A stretch of 64,000 nucleotides of DNA from Sphingomonas sp. CCH21-G11. Its GTDB lineage: Bacteria > Pseudomonadota > Alphaproteobacteria > Sphingomonadales > Sphingomonadaceae. Where the stretch lies: assembly GCF_001555965.1 (NCBI RefSeq), contig NZ_LSHX01000010.1:124001-188000 (forward strand), read 5' to 3'. Below are positions 27,944 through 36,915 of the stretch, piece after piece. The notes beneath the pieces were generated by a model. It saw only the letters and a program-made list of their open reading frames with translations. It searched no databases and had not been told where the DNA came from. Numbering within the stretch: position 1 is the stretch's first letter; each line of letters begins with the position of its first letter. Both the position numbers and the translations under genes were made by a program.

Positions 27944-30301
27944 GTGAGCAAGCCGCAACGCCCCCTTTTGTCCGAGCCGCGCATCGATAACGGCGCGCTT
28001 TTGGGGCTGCGCGACTCTGCGGAGGGCGCGAACTGGGGCGCTATGCGTGCGGCACAGCTCAATGCGGCACGGCAGTTGGCGTTGTTTACCGGCGGCGCCA
28101 ACCTGATCTGCGCGGCATTGATGATCCTGCTCTTCCGGCCGGATGTTCCGGCCTGGCAACTGATGAGCTGGGGCGCGACGGTGGCGTCGGTGGCGCTGGC
28201 CATCGTGTTTCGGCGATTGGCGCGAAAAGCGGCCGTTTCCTATATCGCCAGCGCGTCGGAGATCCGCGACACCGTCCTTGAAGGCGTCGCCCTGGCAGCG
28301 GTTTGGAGCGTCCCTCCCCTCTTGTTCGCGGCCGGTGCCATCCCCCAGCAGCAGTTCGGCGTCTGCCTCATCCTCGGCGTGCTCATGGTCGGCGTCGCGA
28401 TTTCGATGGCATCGCTCCCGCTCGCCGGGTTGACCTTTCTGCTCGTGACTGGCGGCGCGGCATCGGCAATGATCTACCTCGGCGGTTCGGCGATCGGCGC
28501 GTCGCTTTCACTGCTTTTCACGGGACTGCTGCTGCTGGCCTGCTTCACCCGGGGCAAGGCGCTCGTGATGCTGCGTGCCAGTCAGATCGCACTGGCCGAG
28601 CGCGACGAGACCGTCAGCATGCTGCTGCGCGAGTTCGAGGATTCGGGCGCGGACTGGCTGTGGGAGATCGACGCACAGCGGCGGGTGGTGCGCGCGTCGC
28701 CCCGCTTTGCGCAGTCGATCGGCGTCGATCCGACGACGATCAACGACCGGCCCTTTCTCGAAGTGCTCGCCGGTCCGGCCTGGCACAGCGGCGACGTGCC
28801 GGCGGGACTGCGCGTCCTTGCAGAGAAGCTGAAGGGCCGCGAGGCTTTTCGCGACCTGCTGCTGCCGGTCGACGTCAATGGCGAGGAACGGTGGTGGGAA
28901 ATGGCCGCCAGCCCGAAATATGACGATCGCGGCATGTTCATCGGCTTTCGCGGGGTCGGCTCCGATGTCACCGAAGCGCGCCAGACCCAGGACAAGATCA
29001 ACCGCATGGCGCGCCTCGACATGCTCACGGGGCTTCCGAACCGCCTCCTGATCAACGAGACGCTGGCGCGGGCGATGGCGGATGCCGAACGTTGGGGCGG
29101 GCGTTGCGCCTTCATGATGATCGACCTGGACCGGTTCAAGGCGGTCAACGACTCGCTGGGACATCCGATTGGCGATCGGCTGCTGGGCCAGGTGTCCGAG
29201 CGGCTGGCGCGGCTGGTCAACGACAATGAGATGGTCGGTCGCCTGGGCGGCGACGAGTTCGCGGTGGTCGTCCGCGACGCCAGCGACACCGCGCGGATCG
29301 AGGCGCTGGCGCATACGATCATCACCACGCTGTCGCAGCCCTACGAAGTCGACCATCACACCATGTATATCGGCGCCAGCGTCGGCGTGGCGATCGGGCC
29401 GCGCGACGGGCGGACGGCGGAAATGCTGATCCGTTCGGCCGATCTGGCGCTCTATCGCTCGAAGGATTCGGGCGGTGGCGCCTACCACACCTATGAGCCG
29501 CAGCTGCATGTCCGCGCCGAAGAGCGCCGGGTGCTCGAAATCGAGCTTCGCAGCGCGCTGGACCGCGACGAATTGCATCTGGCCTATCAGCCGGTCGTCG
29601 ACGCGGGGACCGGCGCGCTCACCGGGTTCGAAGCGCTGCTGCGCTGGACCCATCCGGAAATGGGCGTGATCTCGCCGGCGAAGTTCGTGCCGCTGGCCGA
29701 AGATGCGCGCCTGATCGCCCCGATCGGCGACTGGGTGCTGCGCACCGCCTGTGCCGAAGCGGTGAAGTGGGGCGAGCCCGTCCGTGTCGCGGTCAACGTG
29801 AGCGCCGAACAGCTCCACAATCCCGGTTTCGTCAACGTCGTCGCGGATACGTTGATGCGCACCGGCCTGCCGCCGGGGCGCCTCGAGCTCGAAGTCACCG
29901 AAAGCGCCTTCATGCGCGAGGGCACCGGCGCGGTTCAGGTGCTCGAACGCATCCTCGATCTTGGGGTGCGGCTGAGCCTTGACGACTTCGGCACCGGCTA
30001 TTCGTCGCTTGGCTATCTGAGCCGCACCCGCTTCACGTCGATCAAGATCGACCGCTCCTTCGTCCAGGCGGCGTCGAAAGGCGAAAAGGAAGCAATCGCG
30101 ATCATCCGCGCCGTCGTCGCGCTCGCCCAGTCGCTGGGCATGGCGACGACCGCCGAGGGCGTCGAGACCGAGGACGAGCACCGCATGGTCCAGGCATTGG
30201 GCTGCACCAAGGTACAGGGTTACTATTTCGGCCGTCCGCTGCCGGTGGAGGAAGCCCGGCGCCTCACGACCGGCCGCGACGCCGCCAGCGCCGCCGCCTG
30301 A
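27944..30301 (+). CDS. Membrane-bound PAS-GGDEF-EAL cyclic-di-GMP enzyme
   Basis: A 785-residue protein. The N-terminal about 210 residues hold several hydrophobic helices. A PAS-like sensor domain (about 235-345) follows, then GGDEF (motif at 435-439, RLGGDEFAVV) and EAL (FEALLRW, EAL at 563-565). The EAL domain keeps its active-site segments (ELEVTES, LDDFGTGYSSL, IKIDRSFV, AEGVETED). The GGDEF domain lacks the RxxD inhibitory site five residues upstream, where LVNDNEMVG is found. It could therefore make and break cyclic-di-GMP. The start is GTG at 27944. Confidence 0.92.
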   Translation: MSKPQRPLLSEPRIDNGALLGLRDSAEGANWGAMRAAQLNAARQLALFTGGANLICAALMILLFRPDVPAWQLMSWGATVASVALAIVFRRLARKAAVSYIASASEIRDTVLEGVALAAVWSVPPLLFAAGAIPQQQFGVCLILGVLMVGVAISMASLPLAGLTFLLVTGGAASAMIYLGGSAIGASLSLLFTGLLLLACFTRGKALVMLRASQIALAERDETVSMLLREFEDSGADWLWEIDAQRRVVRASPRFAQSIGVDPTTINDRPFLEVLAGPAWHSGDVPAGLRVLAEKLKGREAFRDLLLPVDVNGEERWWEMAASPKYDDRGMFIGFRGVGSDVTEARQTQDKINRMARLDMLTGLPNRLLINETLARAMADAERWGGRCAFMMIDLDRFKAVNDSLGHPIGDRLLGQVSERLARLVNDNEMVGRLGGDEFAVVVRDASDTARIEALAHTIITTLSQPYEVDHHTMYIGASVGVAIGPRDGRTAEMLIRSADLALYRSKDSGGGAYHTYEPQLHVRAEERRVLEIELRSALDRDELHLAYQPVVDAGTGALTGFEALLRWTHPEMGVISPAKFVPLAEDARLIAPIGDWVLRTACAEAVKWGEPVRVAVNVSAEQLHNPGFVNVVADTLMRTGLPPGRLELEVTESAFMREGTGAVQVLERILDLGVRLSLDDFGTGYSSLGYLSRTRFTSIKIDRSFVQAASKGEKEAIAIIRAVVALAQSLGMATTAEGVETEDEHRMVQALGCTKVQGYYFGRPLPVEEARRLTTGRDAASAAA

Positions 30302-30349
30302 GAAACGCTTGCCCTGCCCGGCACCGAACGCTAGGGACCTGCGCTGCAC

Positions 30350-30425
30350 AGGAGTGTAGCTCAGTTGGTAGAGCATCGGTCTCCAAAACCGAGGGCCGGG
30401 GGTTCGAGTCCCTCCACTCCTGCCA
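30350..30425 (+). tRNA. tRNA-Trp (CCA anticodon)
   Basis: A complete 76-base cloverleaf. The acceptor stem AGGAGTG (30350-30356) pairs with CACTCCT (30415-30421), followed by discriminator G and an encoded CCA. The D loop is AGCTCAGTTGGTAGAGC, the anticodon loop is CTCCAAA within CGGTCTCCAAAACCG, and the T arm is GGGGGTTCGAGTCCCTC. In many bacteria this gene sits just before secE; here a minus-strand methyltransferase gene intervenes. Confidence 0.97.
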
Positions 30426-30475
30426 CATCGGCGACCTGATGAAGGTCTGGCGATGAGGCCGACCCGGGCCGTATC

Positions 30476-31324
30476 TCACGCCGCCGGTCGGCGCTTCCCG
30501 GCATAGAGCAGACCCGACGACACCCGGATCAGATGCGTCTCGAAGAGGCGCGCCAGGATCGGGTCGATGCCCTGCCAGAACGTGGTCGCGCGCTCGGGAA
30601 TGTCCTCGATCACGAACCACTGGCCGGGCCTGAGCTTGCGCACCGCATAGCCGAGGACCGCCAGGTTCGCGTTGGGCGAATGCAGGCCGTCGTCGATGAT
30701 CAGGTCAAGACTGTCGGGCAGGCTGGCGTCCAGCCGTTCGAAGCTCGACAGATCGGTCTGGTCGACGAAGAACGATCGGATGCGCTCCTCCGTGAACAGA
30801 ATATCGCGGTCGATATCGGCACCGAAGATCTGGGCGTCCTTCAGATAGTCGCGGAACGCGCGGAGCGACGCGCCCGGCCGCCCTTCCGATCCCATATTTG
30901 AAGCGACATCGACATTGTTCGTACCCATGCCGATCTCCAACATCGCCTGCACCGCACCGATCTCGGCCAGGATGCGGCCGTAAGCGAGGTGATATTGGTG
31001 GACATTGGCCTTGTCGCTGCCATGGCCGTCGAACAGCGGTTTCATCGCGTCGGCGATCGCCCGATGCGCCGGATCGGCACAAAACGCCTCGGCATCCTCG
31101 ATCGCGATCGGCGTGATGCCGCAACCCCGCACCACCTCCACCAGAAACGGAAAGGTCTGGTCGCACGCCTGCAGCGTGAGGTCGGTCAGCTGGCGTAATG
31201 ATCCAGGCGCGGAATTGGGCGCAAACAGCGGCAGGCGCGCGATAACGTCCGAACGGGCCATAAAGGTGTCGCGCCGGTTCTGCACCGCCTTGACGAGCCG
31301 CGTACCCAAACTCCTGCGCGTCAT
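30476..31324 (-). CDS. Class I SAM-dependent methyltransferase-like protein
   Basis: A 282-residue protein with a Rossmann-type methyltransferase core. The SAM-binding glycine loop is AMLEIGMGTNNVDV (about residues 127-140). FGADIDRDILF (about 165-175) supplies the acidic ribose-binding residue, and SLDLIIDDGLHSP (about 204-216) is the motif-III-like strand. The DDGxH pattern is typical of macrocin O-methyltransferase- and cephalosporin-hydroxylase-like enzymes that modify sugars or glycans. The substrate is unknown. The gene is isolated, on the opposite strand to tRNA-Trp and secE. Confidence 0.75.
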   Translation of the reverse strand: MTRRSLGTRLVKAVQNRRDTFMARSDVIARLPLFAPNSAPGSLRQLTDLTLQACDQTFPFLVEVVRGCGITPIAIEDAEAFCADPAHRAIADAMKPLFDGHGSDKANVHQYHLAYGRILAEIGAVQAMLEIGMGTNNVDVASNMGSEGRPGASLRAFRDYLKDAQIFGADIDRDILFTEERIRSFFVDQTDLSSFERLDASLPDSLDLIIDDGLHSPNANLAVLGYAVRKLRPGQWFVIEDIPERATTFWQGIDPILARLFETHLIRVSSGLLYAGKRRPAA

Positions 31325-31616
31325 CGTTCAATCCTGTATTCAGCCGGCGGAGGCAAAGCGGATAGACAAGCCCGAACGTCGGGGCAATCCACGCATTGCC
31401 CTTTCCGGTCACGGCTGTCCGTCAATTTTGCCGTCGATACAGTCTGATAGTGTGCCGGAGGTGCGGGCCATATGCGGCCTGACCCGCCATCGGCTCGTTT
31501 GGGCGCATGTCGTCACGGCAGCGCCGCGACCACGCCCCGGTGTCGACACGGATAGGTCGGCGCGGCACCATTGGCGAGGTCCGTACCACCGGTCGCCGAC
31601 CACCTGTCGCGCATGC

Positions 31617-31645
31617 TTGCGAAAGCCGCCGTCCTTCGCTAGATA
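31617..31645 (+). promoter_or_regulatory. Candidate sigma-70 promoter for secE-nusG
   Basis: TTGCGA (31617-31622) and TAGATA (31640-31645) are separated by 17 bases, upstream of secE. The 428-base gap from 31325 to 31752 otherwise shows no convincing gene. An open frame in phase with secE (from 31507) has basic, low-complexity codons and no sign of being translated. Confidence 0.4.
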
Positions 31646-31752
31646 CTGGTCCCAATCCGACAGCGTTGGGGGGATGGCGCCGGTTCCTGAAAGCAGGACC
31701 GGGCGGCGGACCTTTGCCAAAAGCGGTCGATGCAACAACAGGATGTTTCAAG

Positions 31753-31947
31753 GTGGCCAAGACTTCTCCCGCCGAGTTTTTTCGCCAGGTCAATGCCGAG
31801 CGCGCGAAGATCACGTGGCCGTCGCGGCGCGAAACGATCATGACTGCCGTCATGGTCGTCATCATGGCGACGATCCTGGGCGTCTTCTTCCTTGCGGTCG
31901 ATTCGGCGTTCGACATGATCGTCAAGAGCCTGCTGGCGCTGGCCTGA
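31753..31947 (+). CDS. secE: Preprotein translocase subunit SecE
   Basis: A 64-residue inner-membrane subunit of the SecYEG channel. The short form typical of Alphaproteobacteria has one membrane helix (TAVMVVIMATILGVFFLAVDSAFDMIVKSLLALA). It is preceded by the amphipathic cytoplasmic helix with the conserved FFRQVNAERAKITWPSRRE. The start is GTG at 31753 within AAGGTGGCC. Forty-one bases separate it from nusG, its usual partner. Confidence 0.93.
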   Translation: MAKTSPAEFFRQVNAERAKITWPSRRETIMTAVMVVIMATILGVFFLAVDSAFDMIVKSLLALA

Positions 31948-31988
31948 GCCCGACTGCGCCCATCGCGACCCAAACAACGGAACTTTAC

Positions 31989-32525
31989 ATGGCACGCTGG
32001 TACATCATCCACGCTTATTCGGGCTTCGAGAACAAGGTTCGCGACGCGATCATGTCGGAGGCGACCCGCATGGGGCTCGACCAGCTCGTCGAGGCGATCG
32101 AGGTGCCGACCGAGAACGTCACTGAGGTGCGCCGGGGCAAGAAGGTCCAGTCGGAGCGCAAGTTCATGCCGGGCTATGTGCTCGCCAAGCTCGAGCTGAA
32201 CGACGACGTCTATCACCTGGTCAAGAACACGCCGAAGGTGACGGGCTTCCTGGGTTCGTCGGGCAAGCCCCAGGCGATCAGCGAAGCCGAGGCGACGCGG
32301 ATGCTCAATTCGAAGGAAGAGACCGCCGCCGCGCCGAAGCAGAAGGTCAAGGTCGATTTCGAGATCGGTGATCAGGTCAAGGTGCTCGACGGCCCCTTCG
32401 CCAGCTTCAACGGGCTGGTCGAAGAGCTCGATTTCGACAAGTCGAAGGTCAAGGTGTCGGTGTCGATTTTCGGTCGCGCCACCCCGGTCGAACTCGATTT
32501 CGAACAGGTCGAGCGCAGCAAATAA
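31989..32525 (+). CDS. nusG: Transcription termination/antitermination factor NusG
   Basis: A 178-residue transcription elongation factor that binds RNA polymerase and links it to Rho or ribosomal protein S10. The N-terminal NGN domain starts [14 protein letters not shown] and contains [16 protein letters not shown] and [10 protein letters not shown]. The C-terminal KOW domain (about residues 125-178) has [25 protein letters not shown] and [15 protein letters not shown]. The next gene is bciA rather than the expected rplK. Confidence 0.97.
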   Translation: MARWYIIHAYSGFENKVRDAIMSEATRMGLDQLVEAIEVPTENVTEVRRGKKVQSERKFMPGYVLAKLELNDDVYHLVKNTPKVTGFLGSSGKPQAISEAEATRMLNSKEETAAAPKQKVKVDFEIGDQVKVLDGPFASFNGLVEELDFDKSKVKVSVSIFGRATPVELDFEQVERSK

Positions 32526-32558
32526 TCAAGATGCCGACGGCGACGCGCGGGTGATCAT

Positions 32559-33545
32559 ATGACGCCGCCCGCCCCCGCTCCGCCCGCGCGCCGCGTCTTG
32601 CTGCTCGGCGCGACGGGGACGATTGGTCGCGCGACCGCGCGCGCGCTCGTCACGCGCGGGCATCACGTCGTCTGCCCGGTCCGGCGCAGCGCCCGGACGC
32701 TCGCCGAGCTCGACGGTGCGCAACTGCACGTCGCGGAAGCCGCCAGCGCGGGGGCGCTTGCCCGCGACGCGATTCGCGCGGGGGGCTTCGATGTCCTGAT
32801 CTCCTGCCTTGCGTCGCGCACCGGCGTCCCCGCGGACGCTTGGGCGATCGACCATGCCGCGCATGTCGAGGCATTGGCGGCCGCACAGGCCGCGGGGATC
32901 GGCCGCATGATCCAGCTGTCGGCGATCTGCGTACAGACCCCCCGCCTCGCCTTTCAGCACGCCAAGCTGGCCTTCGAGGCCGCGTTGATGCAGTCCGGGC
33001 TCGACTGGACGATTGTCCGCCCGACCGCCTTCTTCAAATCGCTGTCGGGTCAGGTCGAGCGCGTCCGGCGGGGCAAGCCCTTCATGGTCTTCGGCGACGG
33101 CCGGCTGACCGCGTGCAAACCGATCAGCGACCGCGATCTCGCGACATTTCTGGCCGATTGCATCGACGCCCCGGCGCGGATCAATCGCATTCTGCCGATT
33201 GGCGGGCCGGGTCCCGCGATCACCCCGCGCGACCAGGGCGAGATGCTGTTCGAACTGACGGGACGGCCTGCGCGTTTCACCCACGTCCCGGTCAGGATGC
33301 TCGACGCGGTCATCGCCGCGCTCGACGCGGGCGGGCGCGTGAGCACGCGCCTCGCAGCCAAGGCCGAGCTCGCGCGAATCGGGCGCTATTATGCGACCGA
33401 ATCGATGCTGGTGCGCGACGAGGCAACGGGCGCCTATGACGCCGATGCCACGCCCGCGTTCGGCAATGACCGGCTGCGCGATCATTACGCACGGCTGATC
33501 GCGGGAGAGATCGACGCAGCACTGGGCGATCACGCCGTCTTCTGA
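32559..33545 (+). CDS. bciA: Divinyl chlorophyllide a 8-vinyl-reductase
   Basis: Reduces the 8-vinyl group of divinyl (proto)chlorophyllide to ethyl using NADPH, a step of bacteriochlorophyll a synthesis. The 328-residue protein has an N-terminal nucleotide-binding LLLGATGTIGRATARAL (about residues 14-30). The strongest family match is KSLSGQVERVRRGKPFMVFGDGRLTACKPISDRDLATF (about 155-192) followed by NRILPIGGPGPAITPRDQGEMLFELTGR. It lies 33 bases after nusG on the same strand, about 19 kb from the main bacteriochlorophyll cluster. It may be transcribed with secE and nusG. The ferredoxin-type BciB is not seen here. Confidence 0.88.
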   Translation: MTPPAPAPPARRVLLLGATGTIGRATARALVTRGHHVVCPVRRSARTLAELDGAQLHVAEAASAGALARDAIRAGGFDVLISCLASRTGVPADAWAIDHAAHVEALAAAQAAGIGRMIQLSAICVQTPRLAFQHAKLAFEAALMQSGLDWTIVRPTAFFKSLSGQVERVRRGKPFMVFGDGRLTACKPISDRDLATFLADCIDAPARINRILPIGGPGPAITPRDQGEMLFELTGRPARFTHVPVRMLDAVIAALDAGGRVSTRLAAKAELARIGRYYATESMLVRDEATGAYDADATPAFGNDRLRDHYARLIAGEIDAALGDHAVF

Positions 33546-33564
33546 CGCGCGCCGCGCCTGCACT

Positions 33565-33933
33565 TCAGCGGGTGAAGCCGAAACGCCGCATCAATTCCGC
33601 GCGCGTGAAGAGGCGCGGCTTTCCCCCTCCGGCGAGCGGCCTGAAGTTTCCTGTTTCGAGCTGATACACGCCCGGGCGCACTTCGCGATACCACGGCCGG
33701 TCGATCGGTGCGGCATGCGTGCGAAGGTGTTCCAGATAGGCATCCAGCGTCTCGAACGTCCTGCCGCCGGAATCGGGCAGTCGTTTCGGGGGTGTGCCCG
33801 ATTGCGGCGGAGATGAAGCGTCCTTTTCAGAAACATGACCGGCGTGCTCCGATCGGCGCGACGCCATCGCATCATCGGAAATATTGACGCTGCCCAGGGC
33901 CATTAGGCAGGCGAGACCTGTCAATACAACCAT
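33565..33933 (-). CDS. Small exported protein of unknown function
   Basis: A 122-residue protein. The N-terminus MVVLTGLACLMALGSVNISDDAMA resembles a signal peptide. A Pro/Ser-rich linker follows (about residues 35-55). The C-terminal half, FETLDAYLEHLRTHAAPIDRPWYREVRPGVYQLETGNFRPL and FTRAELMRRFGFTR, looks like a compact conserved domain, but I cannot name it. It lies tail-to-tail with bciA and is divergent from the RTX protease gene. Confidence in the reading frame is moderate. Confidence 0.55.
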   Translation of the reverse strand: MVVLTGLACLMALGSVNISDDAMASRRSEHAGHVSEKDASSPPQSGTPPKRLPDSGGRTFETLDAYLEHLRTHAAPIDRPWYREVRPGVYQLETGNFRPLAGGGKPRLFTRAELMRRFGFTR

Positions 33934-34040
33934 GCCCGATCCTTCTGCAAAAGAGTGTTTGAAGTCATCGCCGATCCATGATCCTTTGTCGTCATCGGGG
34001 GCGATGTCGATGCCCCGGCGTTAGCAGGAAAGGGTCGTTC

Positions 34041-36827
34041 ATGTATCTCGACATCGAAGCACTGGGTGCGGCGAAGGCTGAACAGTCGGTGGTGAACTGC
34101 GGCTGTATGGCCTGCCAGGGCAAGGCGTTCGGCAATCGCGACGGCAATTACGACATTCCCGCGACGATCGCCGGAATCGTCCCCGGAACCGTACCGGCGA
34201 CGATCAAGGTCGATTCGGACGCGACGCTGGGCGGAACGCTGACCGCCGATGGTCAGGGCGTCTTTTCGCTCACCCTGGTGGCCGGCCAGACCTATTCCTT
34301 CGCACTGCGCGGTGCGGGCGAGGACCCGCTCGCCGACCCGCTGCTCGCGCTGTTCAGCGGCACCGGCTCGTTGATCAGCTTCGACGACGATGGCGGCGTC
34401 GGCATCACCTCGCTCCTGACCTTCACCGCCACGACCAGCGGCACCTATTTCGTCACCGCGCAATCCTTCGATCCCGCCGATGACGGCGACTACACCCTCG
34501 ACATCTGGGTTCAGCGGCCGACCGACCAGGTTCCCGACACCTTCGCCGGTGCCGTGGAAATCGAGCTCGGCACGACGTTCGGTCACATCGAGACCAGCCA
34601 GGATACCGACACCTACAAGATCTATCTCGAGGCCGGCAAAGTCTACCTTTTCGATCTGGCGGGGGGGACCGATTACCGGACCAATCCCAACGCCGTTCCG
34701 AGCGGTGAACTCGACACGATCCTCGCGCTCTATGACGCGGGCGGCAATCTCGTCACGTTCAACGACGATCTCAGCTTCCCAACCGATCTCAGCTCGGGGC
34801 TGATCTTCGTGCCGGAAGAGAGCGGATACTATTATCTCGATACGCTCGCTTACCCCAATCAGACCGGCGGCTATACGCTCGACGTGCGCGAGGTCGACCC
34901 CAGCCAGTTCGATCCGCTCGATTCGATCAACTGGGCGAACGCCAACAATGTCGAGTTCGTCGACGTCAACGGCGTGCCGACCGCTTACGTCTATTTCGGC
35001 GATTCCGACGAAAATTTCGGCCAGACCGGTGACGATGGCGGGCCGATGGTGACCATCGACTGGAACGACTTCGAAAAGCAGCAGGTGATGCTCGCGCTCC
35101 GGGAATTCGAGCGTGTCCTGGGCGTGAAGTACGAGATCACCGAGGACGTCAACCAGGCGACGTTCCGCCTGCTCAAGACCGAGTCCGAACAATATGGCGC
35201 GTATTTCTTCCCCCAGGGTCCCGCGTTCGGCGACGACCAGGGCGTCGGCGTCTTCAACGTCCTGAGCGGGGGGTGGAGCTTCGATCAGCAGCAGAGCCTG
35301 TTGCAGGGCGGCTATTCCTTTGCCGTCATCCTTCACGAATTCGGCCATGCGCACGGGCTCGCCCACCCGCATGACAATGGCGGTGGCTCGGAAGTCCTGC
35401 TGGGCGTGACCTCGGCGACCGGCACGCTCGGCCTCTACGACCTCAACCAGGGCGTCTACTCTACGATGTCGTACAACGACGCGTGGCAGCTCAATCCTGC
35501 CGGCCCGACGCCGTTCACCGCGGCGGGGCTGGACAATGGCTGGTCGGGGACGCTGGGGGCGTTCGACATCGCCGTCCTGCAGGCGCGCTATGGCGTGAAC
35601 CCCTACAACACCGGGAACAATGTCTACGAGCTGCGCGACGTCAACGAACTCGGCACCTTCTACACCACCATCATCGACACGAGCGGCGTCGATGAAATCC
35701 GCTATTCGGGCGCGCTCGACGCACAGATCGATCTGACCGCAGCGACGCTGGACTATTCGCCGACGGGCGGCGGGGTCGTGTCGTTCGTCGATGGCATCTG
35801 GGGCGGATATACGATCGCCAACGGCGTCGTCATCGAAAACGCCAGCGGCGGCAGCGGCAACGACGTCCTGCTCGGCAATGCCAGCGCGAATACGCTGAAC
35901 GGCAATGGCGGCGACGACCTGTTGATCGGCCGTGGCGGCGCGGACGTGCTGAACGGCGGGGCCGGGTTCGACACGATCAGCTATGTCGACGCGGAAAGCG
36001 GCGTGCGCGTCACCGTCGGCAACAGCGGGGCGGGCTCCAGCAGCGACGGCGATCGCTTCACGGGCATCGAGCGCGTCATCGGCAGCGCGTTCGCCGATAC
36101 GTTGAGCGGCGGCAACGGCGACGATGTGCTGGAGGGCGGTGCCGGCAATGACCGCGTCGATGGCGGCAACGCCAATGACCGGCTGTTCGGCGGCGCGGGC
36201 GACGACACGATCGACGGCGGCAACGGGACCGACCGGCTGGCGGGCGACGCCGGCAACGATCGGCTCGACGGCGGCAACGACAATGACGCGCTGGCCGGCG
36301 GCAGCGGCAATGACCGGCTGGACGGCGGAAATGGCCGCGACACCATCGACGGTGGCGAGGGCGACGACACGATCGACGGCGGCAACGACAATGACAGCAT
36401 GTGGGGCGGGAGCGGCAACGACCGCATCGAAGCCGGCAACGGCAACGACACGCTGGTCGGCGGCACGGGCGCGGACAGCCTCTATGGCGGGAATGGCAAC
36501 GACACGCTGTGGGGCGGCGAAGGCGACGACCGGCTGGAAGGCGGCAACGGTTCCGACACCTTCCTGTTCGCGCCGGGCGGCGGCACCGACACCATCGTCA
36601 ATTTCGACCGCGGCGACCGCATCGACCTGACCGCCTTCACCGGCATCGGGAGGAGCAACGTGACGATCTCTGCCGACCGCATCTTCATCGAAAATGGCGA
36701 CAACGACGTCACCATCCTGTTGAGCGGGGGCGACCGCGTGACCGAAGCGGCGCTCATCTTCGCGACCTCGGGCTCGGCCAGCACGATCAGCCTGATCACG
36801 CCGCCGCCCGAACTGCTGGCGGCCTGA
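34041..36827 (+). CDS. Secreted RTX metalloprotease (serralysin-like) with two PPC-type domains
   Basis: A 928-residue extracellular protease. Two beta-rich PPC-like domains (about residues 50-160 and 165-285) come first. The catalytic domain has the metzincin zinc motif HEFGHAHGLAH (His432, Glu433, His436, His442) and the Met-turn YSTMSYND (Met476). About eighteen glycine-rich nonapeptide calcium-binding repeats (GGxGxDxL type, about 605-850) lead to a C-terminal type I secretion tail. There is no Sec signal, as expected. The only cysteines are in an N-terminal CGCMAC cluster (20, 22, 25). The start at 34041 follows an AGGAAAGGG site. No type I transporter genes are adjacent. Confidence 0.9.
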   Translation: MYLDIEALGAAKAEQSVVNCGCMACQGKAFGNRDGNYDIPATIAGIVPGTVPATIKVDSDATLGGTLTADGQGVFSLTLVAGQTYSFALRGAGEDPLADPLLALFSGTGSLISFDDDGGVGITSLLTFTATTSGTYFVTAQSFDPADDGDYTLDIWVQRPTDQVPDTFAGAVEIELGTTFGHIETSQDTDTYKIYLEAGKVYLFDLAGGTDYRTNPNAVPSGELDTILALYDAGGNLVTFNDDLSFPTDLSSGLIFVPEESGYYYLDTLAYPNQTGGYTLDVREVDPSQFDPLDSINWANANNVEFVDVNGVPTAYVYFGDSDENFGQTGDDGGPMVTIDWNDFEKQQVMLALREFERVLGVKYEITEDVNQATFRLLKTESEQYGAYFFPQGPAFGDDQGVGVFNVLSGGWSFDQQQSLLQGGYSFAVILHEFGHAHGLAHPHDNGGGSEVLLGVTSATGTLGLYDLNQGVYSTMSYNDAWQLNPAGPTPFTAAGLDNGWSGTLGAFDIAVLQARYGVNPYNTGNNVYELRDVNELGTFYTTIIDTSGVDEIRYSGALDAQIDLTAATLDYSPTGGGVVSFVDGIWGGYTIANGVVIENASGGSGNDVLLGNASANTLNGNGGDDLLIGRGGADVLNGGAGFDTISYVDAESGVRVTVGNSGAGSSSDGDRFTGIERVIGSAFADTLSGGNGDDVLEGGAGNDRVDGGNANDRLFGGAGDDTIDGGNGTDRLAGDAGNDRLDGGNDNDALAGGSGNDRLDGGNGRDTIDGGEGDDTIDGGNDNDSMWGGSGNDRIEAGNGNDTLVGGTGADSLYGGNGNDTLWGGEGDDRLEGGNGSDTFLFAPGGGTDTIVNFDRGDRIDLTAFTGIGRSNVTISADRIFIENGDNDVTILLSGGDRVTEAALIFATSGSASTISLITPPPELLAA

Positions 36828-36840
36828 TCCGTCGACCCGG

Positions 36841-36862
36841 CGGGCCGGAACCAACCGGCCCG
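36841..36862 (+). terminator. Hairpin after the RTX protease gene
   Basis: A perfect 8-base stem CGGGCCGG/CCGGCCCG with loop AACCAA, 13 bases after the protease stop. No T run follows, so termination efficiency is uncertain. Confidence 0.4.
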
Positions 36863-36880
36863 GAGGGAAGTATCAAATGA

Positions 36881-36915
36881 TTGCGCGGCGCACGGCTTTA
36901 CGCTATGCGCCGCGC
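36881..36915 (+). promoter_or_regulatory. Candidate rplK promoter overlaid by a 10-base inverted repeat
   Basis: TTGCGC (36881-36886) and TATGCG (36904-36909) are spaced by 17 bases. The perfect arms GCGCGGCGCA (36883-36892) and TGCGCCGCGC (36906-36915) straddle both elements. This could be an operator or simply a hairpin. The site is 120 bases before rplK, in the 207-base gap after the RTX gene. Confidence 0.35.

Noticed and set aside
31507..31752. An 82-codon N-terminal extension of SecE
   Set aside because: SecE of this group is about 65 residues and starts at MAKTSPAEFF. The extension is basic and low-complexity, and it contains the likely promoter.
35840..36560. Tandem DNA repeats possibly forming a CRISPR-like array
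   Set aside because: The periodicity is about 27 bases and in frame, and it encodes GGxGxDxL calcium-binding repeats. There are no conserved direct repeats separated by unique spacers.
33921..36854. A 977-codon open frame antisense to the RTX protease gene
   Set aside because: It mirrors the glycine/aspartate repeat codons of the protease. Its translation is low-complexity Val/Ala/Arg without domains, while the plus strand has a clear zinc motif and calcium repeats.
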